A stretch of DNA of 64,000 bases from an uncultured Pirellulaceae bacterium (lineage in GTDB: Bacteria > Planctomycetota > Planctomycetia > Pirellulales > Pirellulaceae): the NCBI GenBank assembly GCA_937928555.1, contig CALFWR010000002.1, forward strand, positions 1-64,000, written 5' to 3'. The notes beneath the pieces are model-generated. The model made no database searches. It worked only from the letters and a program-made list of their open reading frames with translations, and was not told where the DNA came from. Each line of letters starts with the position of its first letter. Within the stretch, counting starts at the first letter, position 1. Both the position numbers and the translations under genes were made by a program. Positions 37,546 to 48,045 of the stretch are shown here, piece after piece.

Positions 37546-40500
37546 CTATTTGATTGAAAGCTTTTTCTTGAGTTTCGGATAACGACCGACATTCTTGGCA
37601 AGAAGTTTGTCCTGGTCGATCGATTCGAGGGCTTTCCTGGCGAGGTCTTCTTTACCAAGTTCGACCAGGACTTCGGCGTATTCGACCAGTCGGTTGAATT
37701 TGGCCTGGTCCATCTTTTTGGTGCATGCGTCAACCGCGGCCTTCAGCGAGACTTCGGCCTGCTCGAACTGTTTTAGCTTAATCTGCTCATGAGCGACCTG
37801 CCGCCAAATCTCTCCGTTCACGGACTGCGTTTTGGCAAGTGTGGGACCAAAATTGGCAATTTCTTCGCTGGAAATCAGCTTGGCTTCCTTGATTGCGTCG
37901 AGCCCCATAATGCCATCGCGACAACCGCTACAGCTTTCCTTGATGCCGCTTTGAAAGTGCCCTGATCCGACGCCGAATCCGGAAATCGATGCCAGCTCCC
38001 AAATCTGGTGAATTTGCTGAAGCCGTTTTTCTGCTGACGTCGATTCGTTGAGAAGATCCAGTTTATTGCTGATGATTTCCCATTGATCATCGACGTCTGT
38101 GTTGGAAAACGGTTCGAAGGAATCCTCCTCGTCATCGTCGTCGGATTCTTCCTGGTCCCTGTTGGCCAGATGCTCTTTTTCGAGTTCCGCAATCCATTGG
38201 CGATACGCCGCCGTTTGGCCGGTTGATACGTGGGCGATCAAATTTAACGAAGGAATCTCTGAACCGTATTCGGCGTAGTCGGGATGTCCGAACTTTCGAA
38301 AGATCGGCAGCAGCGTTTCGGCTTCGTCTGTCGATGCGATCTCGAGTTGTTCCTGAAGCGGGCCACCAAGACTGTCAACGATTTCTTTCATCATCCGCTC
38401 AAAAGACCAGGCATTGTCTTCCGGTTTGATGCTGTTTAACTCGTCAAGACGTTTGATCACGAGTTCGCTGTTTCCACGGCGAAGATCCTGGGTAAGGTCT
38501 GCGGCATAGAGAGCCCGGTTGAACTTGAATTCGCTGTTCCGGTTTTCGTCATACAGGTTTCGGGGTTCCAGTTCACTGGCGATTTTTTTCAACTCTGCGG
38601 CGATGAAGTCGGGAGTCGTTTTGCCGCGAGCGAGCAAAACCACGGCAAGCTTCCGCTGCATGTTCGACTTGAATTCGGTGCTGTTGAATGTTTCGGCAAG
38701 AGTTTCGAGCCGCTGATCGAGGCTCTGTGAAGGGAGCTTCTTTTTGTTTTTGCTGTCCGGGAGCGAGGCAATGAAGGCCTGGCCAAGAAGTTTGGTTTGC
38801 GGGTTGCCGAACTGTTCAACGAACCCCGGGAGGTTCTGTTCAACTTCAGCAGTGAACGATGCCGAAGATTCGTCCAGTTCCAGTTCGTCGGGATTGTTCC
38901 ACATCTGATTGCAGAGCTTGCGAGCGAGTTCGTGGTGCCCACCGGTGATCAGGGTTGCCACGGTTGTTCGACTTTTCGCGCGGTTAGGGAAGCTTGCGAT
39001 CACGCGTTCGACAGCGTTTTTGTTGCCAAGGTTCTGGAACAGTTTGACGGCGTGAGCGACGCGATCTTCACGGTCGCTGCTGCTGTAGAAGCTGGAATAT
39101 TGATTGCGACGTTTCTTGAGATACTTTTTGCTCCACGCATCGGCAAAAGGTTTGGCTTTTTCAGCAAAATCGGCTTGCTCCGAGAGATCGTTGATTCGAG
39201 CAAGGACAGGTGTTTCGGAATACTCTTCGATCGTGAACTTGCTGGCGTATGCCTGGGCAATCATGTCCGTGCATTTCCAGACACAGTCTGTCGGCAAAGT
39301 TGTGTCCCACATCAGGAAGTAGTAGGCGAGGCCAAACTTGGCACCCAACTGCAAGTCGTCGCCGTCAAGAATCCGGACAAGTTCGCTTTGGTATTCCGTG
39401 GGCGTTTCAAGTCGCTCGAACCCGCGAGGTTCGTTTTTGTCGATGCCTTTGGTTTTCTGCGCGTAGTCGTCAGAGGTTTTGGCCAGCATCAGGGCCAGTT
39501 CGAGGCTGCGGGCAAGTCGCGGGTGTTTGGCGTTTTTGGTTTCCCCCTGGACCCATTTGATCGCCATGGGGAGTTCTTTGGTGTCCAAAGCGGAGTTGAG
39601 GAAGTTGAAAAATGCAGGAATGAAGACATCGGTTTGGGAGCCATCGAACTGGGGTCCAAGTTCGCGATACGTTGCGTCGAGTTTGGCAACCGCTGCGGCA
39701 GGACCTTTCCTGTTGTTGTCGCTGGCACTTTCGTAGGTTTTGGCGAGAAAGGACGAGAGTTCGCTGGAGATGCGGGTGTTGACCCAGAGTTCTTCGCCGC
39801 CCTCGCGCTGAATCAGTTCGTGTAACAACTTGAACCACGTGATGTCGGCCCGGTTGTTGATCATTCCGGCAATCATCTCCGACTGCCCTGCCGTCTGCGA
39901 CAGGTAGCTTCGCGCATTGGAGCCTGCTTTGGCCATCAGCGAGTTGCCTTTGTCGAAGGCGGCGATCCATTGTTGAGTGTCACTGCGGTCCATCCGAGAA
40001 AGCGTTCGTTTCAGGTACTCCGGGAATTCATAGGCGTCAATTTTGAGATCGGAGAATCGTTTTGCGGCCATCAGTTTGGCAACCTGGTCGCCGGTTGATT
40101 TGCCCAACAGGGCAGCGTAATGCTTTTCTACCTTTTTGCCCGCATCGGAGAGTTCGAACTCGTTGCGGCCCTGACTGAAAGAATCGTTGTCGCCAATCTC
40201 CGCGATAAAGGCCTGCAGTTTTTGCTGCTGCTCTGCGGGCAGTTGCTGAATCTGGTCAAACTGCAGCGCCACCGTCTCATACAGGCCAGCCATTCCCTTT
40301 TTCGAATTGTCGCCGTTGACGACACGGAGGATGATTCTTTCGCCAAAGGTCAGGTCGTCCTTGCGGTCCTTGAATTTTTTCTCAAGGAGATCGGCGATTT
40401 CCAATTCTTCCCAGCGCAACGATTCGGCAACCTTTCCCAACATTGAATCGCCGTCGTTGTCGATGATGGGATCAAAGGTCGCGATGTCGTCCACGAAGCT

Positions 40501-43500
40501 GGAGCAGTTGCGGAGCTGGTCGAGAAATTTGTCTGCATCGGTGGCACTGCGGAACTGGTTTGCGATCTGATATTCCAGATTCAACTGGTTCAGTGGTACT
40601 CCTGATTCTGCTGCGACCCGTGCGGCGATCAGGGAAAGGCCACCGCCATTGCCCATCGCCCCCAGCGTGCTCTGAAACTGCTGCGAAGCCATGCGTTTTT
40701 TGGTCGGCATCCGGTTTGGGTTTTCAAAAAGTTTCCGTCGCTCTTGGAGGGAACCCAAAGTTTTTTCGGCCCAGCGTTCAAGCAGTGCTTCGGCTCGCTG
40801 GTAGTCGCCGGTGTCCGCAAGTGCGGCAAGGTAAGTCGGCAGGCTTCCTCCGGATCCACCAGGCATGCCCATCGGCATCATTCCCGAGGAAAAAGAAGAG
40901 GATGGTTTGGCAGAACTTATTTCCAGGATGAAATCATCAAGGTCAATATCGCGTTTTGCTTCCCGCCAGACTTCGATGACTTTGCCGATTCCCACCAGCG
41001 GCGCGGCACGCTTTTTCCGGGCGGCAGTGGCTGTCGACTCGAGTGTGGAGCGGGCGACGTCGATAAACTGTTCGTTGCTCGCGGCGTACAACCCGACAAT
41101 GCTTTTGAGTTGTTCCAGAGACGTGTCGTTGCCGGATTGCGAGAGTTTTTCGTACACCGGTTCCAAACCTTGCTCTCGCTGTGCAGCTTCCATGGTCCCG
41201 AAGTGTCGGGCGAGAAATTCAATCGGAGTTCGCGCTGGCGATACGGGTGCTTCGTCGTCGGAGTTGTACTGAAGGCCACTGCTATAAGCGTATTGAACGA
41301 ACTGACCTCCTGACGCTTGATTGTTTTTCGGAGCTTTGAAACGGGTTGCGGCGTTGACTGCCAGGGTGACAAAGCGATCGTAATCGATTTCTGCTCCTGC
41401 TTCGGCTGACCGGAGTAGTGCGGTGAAGGCGGTTGGGCCCAGTTGGGGAATCTCCATCAACTTGAGAAAGGACTCGTCGTGAAGTTGCTTTCGCTGCGGC
41501 AGCATCTCGCGAAAAAGTTTCCTTTTTGATTTGGAAATTTCCTTGAGCTTCTCTTCGTTCAGTTTTTGACCGCTGAGAGTGTAAAGATTTGGCAAGTATT
41601 CGTTGCCACCGATCGCGACGTTGTCAGCGAGGCTTGAAGCCATCGCGACGGCCCAAGTGTGATCTTCTTTGGAGTCTTTATTGGCAAGGACATGATCAAC
41701 GGAGGCTTTGATTAGTCCAAACCTCGATTCGAGCGAGGTTTCGTTTTGATCAAGGTTTCCAAGCAGCGCTGGACCGACTTGCGACATGGCTTTGGCGTCG
41801 AATTCTGCAAGGCGACCGGTGATGTCGGTTCCCTTTTCCAGCTCAAGCATCAACAGGCGAGCTTTGACCGCGACGTCCTTTTTGCTGTTTTCGGCGACGC
41901 GGGCGTAGACTTTGATGGCGTCTTCTTTTTTGGAAAAGGATTCCAGTGCGAAACCGTAAATGGCAAGTTTTGTGTTTGAGTTATCGTTGCCCGGATCCAT
42001 CTTTGCCAGAAATTCGTCTTCGATGCCCAACGAGCGGACTTTGGAAAGGAACTCCCCGGTCGCGTAGCTGCCGTAACTCATCTGGTCCAGATCCAGTCCT
42101 GTTTTGGCGATGCCTTTGAATTCGTTGACCAGCAAACGGACCGCCGCATCATTTTTGCCAGAGTCCACCAGCTTGCGAATCCGATCGACCGGTGCGGGGG
42201 CCGATCGGCTGCCGCTGAACATTCGCCCCACCATGCCGCCAAAAGAGTTGGAACCTGTGGCGGCCAGCTTGTTCTCCATTTTTTCGGCTTCCTTGCTCAA
42301 GCCAAGGTTTTCGAAAACCTCCACCAGTTGCATTCGCTGCTCCTGGGCCAGGCGTCCTCGCCGCAATCGCAAGGCGGCGGATTTTGCAGACGCCAGAATG
42401 TTCCTGTTGTTTTCTGCTTTAAGGTCGTCGGTGATTCCCTGGGTGGCGATGGCGACCAATGCGGAATCGACGGTCCGCCGCAGTTCCCGGGAAAGCGGGA
42501 GGTTGCGGAGTTTCTCCAGCAGTTCATTGGCTTTGTTCCACTGCTGCATGTGACAGGCCAGGCCGGCGGCCATCAGATGTATGTCGGCACTGGGTTTTTC
42601 CGAATCGAGCATCTGCTGAAGGTACTCATCGAGAGGCTTGATGGCTTGTTCTTCGGGTTTGTCGATGTTGGCCGGATCGAGTTGAATCTTTTTCCACAAC
42701 AGCAGCCCGCGGAGGATCGGGTTGTTGGCTTTGGCGATATGCGGACCGTATTTTTCAACCCACTCTTCGCCGTCGATTTGCTCGTCAGAAGAAAACGGCA
42801 TGAATGACTGGTTGTCATTGGTGACATTCAGGATGCTGGTAATGTGTTCGGGAAAATCGGTCAACGTGGGTGGAAAATTGAGAGGCTCAATCAGCCCTGA
42901 ACTCCCACGTCCAAAGGAAGGGAACATCGATGCGTTCGATTGGGGGTTCTTTTTGGAAAGTTTGATTTCGTCGTCGAGCAGTCGGATCCATGCTTCGCCG
43001 CCAGGTTCAGAGCGGACCGCTTGGGCGATCATTTGAAAGGTCCATGGGCTCATGTTGCTCGCGGGGGCTTCGAGGTACCACGTGCGAATTTTTTGGGCCA
43101 GCAGGGTTTTCTGGGAATCGGACAACTGGTGCTCGAAAGATGCCTCGCCAAACATGCCACCTTTGGAGAGATAGCTGGCAACCATTGCGATCGAGGCAGA
43201 ACCGGGTTTGAAATTTTGTTTCTTTTGTTTCTCAAGGGCTTCGTCGAGAAGAGCATGATGGCTTTTGTCGGCGCCGGCGGCCTGAAGGGCGAACATGAAC
43301 GCCAGTTCGGGGTAGCGTTTTTCAAATGTCCTGTATCCCCGCACGGCCTGATCGGGCTCCATCGTGCCGGTTCGCATTGTTGACAGCGCAGAAAGTGCGA
43401 GAAGATTGGTGTCGTCAGGGTATTGAGCCAACAGCGCACCGGGATCCTGCATCACACTCTCGGTGATGTCGCCCTCGAGAGCAAAAATCAGCTTGGCGTT

Positions 43501-46500
43501 GCTGAAGCCGGCAACACGGCAGCTTTCTTCAATCGCGGCTTTGGTATCTTCGTCCAGAGAATCGGCGATGGTTTTCAGATGGATCAAAGCCATCCGATGA
43601 CACTCTGCACATGAACTGGGAATCGAAAAACTGATCCCTGAAGGGCCCGGTTGAGAGCTTGCAAAGGGCGAGAATCCGTATCCGCGATTTTCGAGGTAGT
43701 CATAGGCGTCGCTCTGTGTCCCGGATAGCAGCATGAACTGATAGGCGTCTGGTGGAAAAGTATTTTCGAGCTCCAGCATTTGTGATTCGAGGTAGCCGGG
43801 TGTCTTTTTGAGGCCCGCAATTTCGGTGCTGGATCGCAACAGCTCGACAAAGGAATCGATGGCATCGGAGGTGTACTCCAGTTGCTCGTCGGTAACGGCG
43901 GCGAGGTATTTCAGGCGATAGTCGTCGGAGTGTTTGGAGATGTGTTCCTGAATAAACTGCCGGGCCAAATCCCATTCTCCGGCGGAGATAATGGCGGCCG
44001 CGATTTTCTCCAGCTCGCGCGGTCCCGAAGTGGATCCGCCGGCGGCTTCGAGAAGCATGTTGAAGCCTTCGTCGGGCTCACCGTACTGAATCATCAGGGC
44101 AGCCATGCGCTCTTTGGTGGACGAAGTTTTATCCAGGGCATCGGCGCGGCGGAGGGTTTCGAGGGCCTTGTCCCAGTTGCCTTCGCTTTCTTCGAGCCGC
44201 GCGATTTGTTGCAGCAGAGGAAGGTTGTCTTTTTGGATGCGGGTTGCTTCGAGGAGTGCTTTGCGGCGACCCTCGTAGTTGTCGGCCACCCGGTGGGCTT
44301 CGGCCAAAGCGAGAACCGGTTCGATGGACTGCGGGTTGCTCTTCTTTCGCTCTTCGAGCTTGCGGATCAGTTCGTCGATTTCTCCCTGCTCTTGGGCGGC
44401 AGTGGCGAGTTCTCGCGACCAACGCATGCGGTCGGCAAGCGTTTTGGATTCTTCATACTGCCGCCAGTAAATCCGTTCGGCTTCGCTGTACTGACCTTTT
44501 CCCAGGTGCCGATCGGCGAGAGCCATGTGCAGGTCGGTGTCTGCGGGGAACTTGCGGGTTGCCGCCCGAAGGACACGAATCGAATCGTCCGTTCGCCCAA
44601 GCCGATCAAGAATGCCCGATTCGTTGAACCAGGGAAGCAACGAACCTGGCGAGATCTTTTTCCACTCGCCAACCCACGTGAGTGCCTGTTCGAGTTCGCC
44701 ATCGCGAAGCAGGAACTGGATCAACTGCTGCACGTTGTTGCTTTTGCGGCCGCCGGCAAGTCCGATCTGGCGAATCGATGCTTTCGCGGCACTGGTCCAG
44801 TCGTTGCGGCGGGCAAAGAGCCGAATCTGTTGGCTGGCCAACATCTGGATCGTTTCCTGCTGCGATTTGGCGTCCGATAGCGGATTGTCCTGTGCGGCTT
44901 GCAGAGCTTTATCGATCAGTTGATCGGCCAGTTGGTCGCGTTGGTCAACCTCCAGCAGTTCTGCCAACAGACAGGTTTGGGAGACGGTGCGTTTCTCGTT
45001 GGCGGTGAGGCGCCTGGTTGTTTCTTCCAGCTTTTCGGATTTCGTGATGACCTGGATGGCCTGCCCCATGCAGCTGTTGAGGTCCAGCACCGTTTGCGAG
45101 TAGCGAACGCGGGAAAGAGCCCAGGGCACGGCTTGCTCGTGCTTTTTCAAAGCGACTGCTGCGGTGCAAAGCTGTCCGAGGTAGACCGGGTTGAGCTTGA
45201 AGTCCTCGAATCGGGCGAACATCAGATCAAAGGACGCCTGGTGCTCCTGCCTCGCGGCGAGCAGTCGGGCGACGCGGACGAGTTTGCTTCGCGAGCAGTC
45301 GTCGCCGGCGATGGACTTCCAGATTTCGATGGCCTGTTCTTTTTTTCCGCTACGATATAGATGATCGGCGAGGGCTTCGGTGGCTGTTTCGCTTTCGGGA
45401 AACGCGGCGATGCAACTTTCGAACATGCGCAATGCGTTGGCGGTGTCTTTGTACTGGTCAAAAAGTCGCGCTGCCCGCAGGTAGGCGTATTCGGTGTTCT
45501 CACTGACGGCGACGAATTGATCGATCGCTTTGGTGATCTGCTGGGGCGCGTCGGCGGCCTGGGACTTTTGGTGAAGCCGTGCAAGTTTAAGCTGCAACTC
45601 CGGGTCGTCTGCGTTTTGCTGGATCAGCGATTCGGTCTGTCCAACAGCGAGGTCAAACTTTTCTGCTTTGACCAGGGCGTCGATGTAGGCTTCCCGGGTT
45701 GATCGCTGGCCGGGCGTGAGGTCGACGATATTTTTGAATTCGGCAACAGCGTCTTCAAACGTTCCCAGTTCGAGCATTAACTTTGCGTTAGCCTGCCGCA
45801 GCGACAGGCGTTTGGAATCGGCTTTGACAAGTTTCGAATAATGCTCCTTGAGACCCAGCAGGTTGTCCTCGCGACGGAAGACCTCTTCGATCTGGCCGAG
45901 GATTTCTCGTTCCAGCCATGTGCCGTTGCCGACCTGGGCGAGGGATTGCTGGTAGATTTCGAGTGCTTTGTCGCGTCGACCGCTGCGCTGAACGATGTCG
46001 CCTTTGCGAAGCTGACGCATGACTTTGCGGTAGGGATCTTTGGTTTTTCCGATCAGGTCGGTGGCCAGTTTTTCGGCTTCGTCGTAAAGCCCTTCTGAAA
46101 TCTGAAGTTCGATGACTTCTTCGACCAACCAGGTATCCTCCGGATTGTCGGCGATCAGTTTTTGCCAGATCTTGATCGCCTGATCATTTTGGCGGTTGCG
46201 GATAAACAGCTTGCCACGCAACTGGGCGATCTTGTTGGACAACTCTTTGGGCGGTTTGGCGTCGAAGGCTTTGGCGAGGTCCGCGAGGGCCGTTTCGAAA
46301 TCGAGCGTGCGTGATTCGACGACGGCTTTTTCGTACCAGACTTCGGCATTGCCGGGATCGTTTTTCAGCGCCTCGCGAAACTGTTCCAGGGCTCGGGCGT
46401 CGTCTCCCTGTCGCGTGTGGAAAAAAGCCAGCAGCAGTCGGTCGTTGGTTGCCGAGGACTTTTCGGCTTGTGTGGTAAGTTTTTCTCGTAGCTGCTCAAC

Positions 46501-46704
46501 AGATGCGTGATCCAGCCAGGTGTTATAGAAACGGTCAAACAGGTAGCCGGCGTTGGGTCGACGGCGCAGCGCCTGGTAGTACTTTTCTGATTTCGCGTCA
46601 GTCCCGTCTTTGGAATCCTGAACAACAACAGCGCCCGGCAGAGGCGAGACGATCTGGTGGGTCGAAAAGACAATCGCACAAAAGAGAATTCCGTATCGAA
46701 TCAT
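37546..46704 (-). CDS. giant (3052 aa) secreted/periplasmic TPR protein
   Basis: N-terminal signal-like segment; repeated TPR-like helices (ALEQFREALKNDPGNAEVWYEKAVV etc.); internal CAECH. Confidence 0.9.
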   Translation of the reverse strand: MIRYGILFCAIVFSTHQIVSPLPGAVVVQDSKDGTDAKSEKYYQALRRRPNAGYLFDRFYNTWLDHASVEQLREKLTTQAEKSSATNDRLLLAFFHTRQGDDARALEQFREALKNDPGNAEVWYEKAVVESRTLDFETALADLAKAFDAKPPKELSNKIAQLRGKLFIRNRQNDQAIKIWQKLIADNPEDTWLVEEVIELQISEGLYDEAEKLATDLIGKTKDPYRKVMRQLRKGDIVQRSGRRDKALEIYQQSLAQVGNGTWLEREILGQIEEVFRREDNLLGLKEHYSKLVKADSKRLSLRQANAKLMLELGTFEDAVAEFKNIVDLTPGQRSTREAYIDALVKAEKFDLAVGQTESLIQQNADDPELQLKLARLHQKSQAADAPQQITKAIDQFVAVSENTEYAYLRAARLFDQYKDTANALRMFESCIAAFPESETATEALADHLYRSGKKEQAIEIWKSIAGDDCSRSKLVRVARLLAARQEHQASFDLMFARFEDFKLNPVYLGQLCTAAVALKKHEQAVPWALSRVRYSQTVLDLNSCMGQAIQVITKSEKLEETTRRLTANEKRTVSQTCLLAELLEVDQRDQLADQLIDKALQAAQDNPLSDAKSQQETIQMLASQQIRLFARRNDWTSAAKASIRQIGLAGGRKSNNVQQLIQFLLRDGELEQALTWVGEWKKISPGSLLPWFNESGILDRLGRTDDSIRVLRAATRKFPADTDLHMALADRHLGKGQYSEAERIYWRQYEESKTLADRMRWSRELATAAQEQGEIDELIRKLEERKKSNPQSIEPVLALAEAHRVADNYEGRRKALLEATRIQKDNLPLLQQIARLEESEGNWDKALETLRRADALDKTSSTKERMAALMIQYGEPDEGFNMLLEAAGGSTSGPRELEKIAAAIISAGEWDLARQFIQEHISKHSDDYRLKYLAAVTDEQLEYTSDAIDSFVELLRSSTEIAGLKKTPGYLESQMLELENTFPPDAYQFMLLSGTQSDAYDYLENRGYGFSPFASSQPGPSGISFSIPSSCAECHRMALIHLKTIADSLDEDTKAAIEESCRVAGFSNAKLIFALEGDITESVMQDPGALLAQYPDDTNLLALSALSTMRTGTMEPDQAVRGYRTFEKRYPELAFMFALQAAGADKSHHALLDEALEKQKKQNFKPGSASIAMVASYLSKGGMFGEASFEHQLSDSQKTLLAQKIRTWYLEAPASNMSPWTFQMIAQAVRSEPGGEAWIRLLDDEIKLSKKNPQSNASMFPSFGRGSSGLIEPLNFPPTLTDFPEHITSILNVTNDNQSFMPFSSDEQIDGEEWVEKYGPHIAKANNPILRGLLLWKKIQLDPANIDKPEEQAIKPLDEYLQQMLDSEKPSADIHLMAAGLACHMQQWNKANELLEKLRNLPLSRELRRTVDSALVAIATQGITDDLKAENNRNILASAKSAALRLRRGRLAQEQRMQLVEVFENLGLSKEAEKMENKLAATGSNSFGGMVGRMFSGSRSAPAPVDRIRKLVDSGKNDAAVRLLVNEFKGIAKTGLDLDQMSYGSYATGEFLSKVRSLGIEDEFLAKMDPGNDNSNTKLAIYGFALESFSKKEDAIKVYARVAENSKKDVAVKARLLMLELEKGTDITGRLAEFDAKAMSQVGPALLGNLDQNETSLESRFGLIKASVDHVLANKDSKEDHTWAVAMASSLADNVAIGGNEYLPNLYTLSGQKLNEEKLKEISKSKRKLFREMLPQRKQLHDESFLKLMEIPQLGPTAFTALLRSAEAGAEIDYDRFVTLAVNAATRFKAPKNNQASGGQFVQYAYSSGLQYNSDDEAPVSPARTPIEFLARHFGTMEAAQREQGLEPVYEKLSQSGNDTSLEQLKSIVGLYAASNEQFIDVARSTLESTATAARKKRAAPLVGIGKVIEVWREAKRDIDLDDFILEISSAKPSSSFSSGMMPMGMPGGSGGSLPTYLAALADTGDYQRAEALLERWAEKTLGSLQERRKLFENPNRMPTKKRMASQQFQSTLGAMGNGGGLSLIAARVAAESGVPLNQLNLEYQIANQFRSATDADKFLDQLRNCSSFVDDIATFDPIIDNDGDSMLGKVAESLRWEELEIADLLEKKFKDRKDDLTFGERIILRVVNGDNSKKGMAGLYETVALQFDQIQQLPAEQQQKLQAFIAEIGDNDSFSQGRNEFELSDAGKKVEKHYAALLGKSTGDQVAKLMAAKRFSDLKIDAYEFPEYLKRTLSRMDRSDTQQWIAAFDKGNSLMAKAGSNARSYLSQTAGQSEMIAGMINNRADITWFKLLHELIQREGGEELWVNTRISSELSSFLAKTYESASDNNRKGPAAAVAKLDATYRELGPQFDGSQTDVFIPAFFNFLNSALDTKELPMAIKWVQGETKNAKHPRLARSLELALMLAKTSDDYAQKTKGIDKNEPRGFERLETPTEYQSELVRILDGDDLQLGAKFGLAYYFLMWDTTLPTDCVWKCTDMIAQAYASKFTIEEYSETPVLARINDLSEQADFAEKAKPFADAWSKKYLKKRRNQYSSFYSSSDREDRVAHAVKLFQNLGNKNAVERVIASFPNRAKSRTTVATLITGGHHELARKLCNQMWNNPDELELDESSASFTAEVEQNLPGFVEQFGNPQTKLLGQAFIASLPDSKNKKKLPSQSLDQRLETLAETFNSTEFKSNMQRKLAVVLLARGKTTPDFIAAELKKIASELEPRNLYDENRNSEFKFNRALYAADLTQDLRRGNSELVIKRLDELNSIKPEDNAWSFERMMKEIVDSLGGPLQEQLEIASTDEAETLLPIFRKFGHPDYAEYGSEIPSLNLIAHVSTGQTAAYRQWIAELEKEHLANRDQEESDDDDEEDSFEPFSNTDVDDQWEIISNKLDLLNESTSAEKRLQQIHQIWELASISGFGVGSGHFQSGIKESCSGCRDGIMGLDAIKEAKLISSEEIANFGPTLAKTQSVNGEIWRQVAHEQIKLKQFEQAEVSLKAAVDACTKKMDQAKFNRLVEYAEVLVELGKEDLARKALESIDQDKLLAKNVGRYPKLKKKLSIK

Positions 46705-47000
46705 CGAAGGCGTCCGGGGGTTGAGTTGTGTCCGTCTTTACGAGCCTATCCGATTGGATATCAGTTTTCAAAGAAATGATTGAAAAAGTTGGACAACATA
46801 CTTGCCGGCAAAAAGGGGGGTGCCCGGTCGAGCGATAGAATTGCCGCAAATGGCGTGCGATTTGTTGCGGTGCAAGAATTTTGCGGCGCGGCAACGGACT
46901 GCCAGGCCGTGAGAAATAATGGGAGCCGATGCGGTAGCGCACGGGGCTTTGTCGCCCTGACAAAAAAGGCGAAATGGGAGATGTGATTTGGCGATGCGAT

Positions 47001-47984
47001 TTACTTCGCCGGTTTCTCTGTCGTCTTCATCGGTTCTTTGGTGTTTGCCCATTCTGCCATCGAGTCGTCGTAAAGCCGGACGTCGTTTCGTTTGACGATT
47101 TGGGTCAACACGAACCATGGCGGGGCAGCGTGGAGGCCTTCGTTACAATAGGTGATGACCTCTTTTGACTCGAGAACGCCGTGTTTGGCGTAGAGTGCGC
47201 GGAGTTGTTCGGCGGACTTGAAGGTGCCGTCGGCGTTGAAGTTATCTTTCCAGAGGATGTTGACGGCGCCGGGGATGTGTCCGCGTCGCTTGTGTTTGTT
47301 GCCGGTGTGAAAAATGGTTCCCGCTTTTTTTCCAGAGAACTGGTCTGCAGGTCGGCCATCGATGAGAGACGTTTCGCGGTCTTTGATTCTCTGTTTTACG
47401 TAGTCAAGATCGGCAATCAGGTTGCTGTCTTTGGATTTGATCTGGTAGTTACCACGGGGGAACTGTTTGTTCTTTTTGGTTGGCGTGTTGGTTTTTGACC
47501 ACAGCGAAAATCCGCCGTCAAGGATCTGGACCTTCTGGTGTTTGAAGATCTTCATCATCCAGAACATGCGCGTGGCAATTCGGCTGTCGAGTCGATCGTA
47601 AAGGACGACGTGAGTGTCGTTGCTGATTCCGAGCCGCATGAACAGTTCTTCTTCGCCGGATTTAAGGATGTTGTAGCGGTCGGCTTCCTGTGGGTCGGTG
47701 ATGTCGTCAACCCAGTGAACAAACTGGGCACCGGGAATGTGGCCGTTGATAAATTCACTATGAATCTGTCCCAGTTCGAGAATGCGAACGTTCTCCTGCC
47801 GGGAGAGGATCGAAAGCTCCTTTCCGGAAATGATCGGCGAGAGCGCTTCTGTTGTAAGCGTCGCGGCGGGAGTCTGTTTCTTTTTCCCGTCCTGTGCGTT
47901 CGCCTCCACGGTGCAGAGAAAGGCCAGTATCATCGATAGCAGGACTGTTGAAACTTCTCGCATTAGTTGCTCCCGTTTTGCCAT
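47001..47984 (-). CDS. sulfurtransferase with two rhodanese domains, secreted
   Basis: VRILELGQIHSEFINGHIPGAQFVHWVDDI; VITYCNEGLHAAPPWFVL; signal peptide at MREVSTVLLSMILAFLCTVEANAQ. Confidence 0.85.
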   Translation of the reverse strand: MAKREQLMREVSTVLLSMILAFLCTVEANAQDGKKKQTPAATLTTEALSPIISGKELSILSRQENVRILELGQIHSEFINGHIPGAQFVHWVDDITDPQEADRYNILKSGEEELFMRLGISNDTHVVLYDRLDSRIATRMFWMMKIFKHQKVQILDGGFSLWSKTNTPTKKNKQFPRGNYQIKSKDSNLIADLDYVKQRIKDRETSLIDGRPADQFSGKKAGTIFHTGNKHKRRGHIPGAVNILWKDNFNADGTFKSAEQLRALYAKHGVLESKEVITYCNEGLHAAPPWFVLTQIVKRNDVRLYDDSMAEWANTKEPMKTTEKPAK

Positions 47985-48045
47985 AAGTATAACTGGCTCG
48001 CCATGCCGCCAGGGGTTGGTTGGATTGTTTTGAGTGGTGTCTTTG

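Noticed and set aside
38797-44880. Plus-strand ORFs of 300+ aa (38797-39825, 43882-44880)
   Set aside because: Antisense to the continuous TPR gene 37546-46704.
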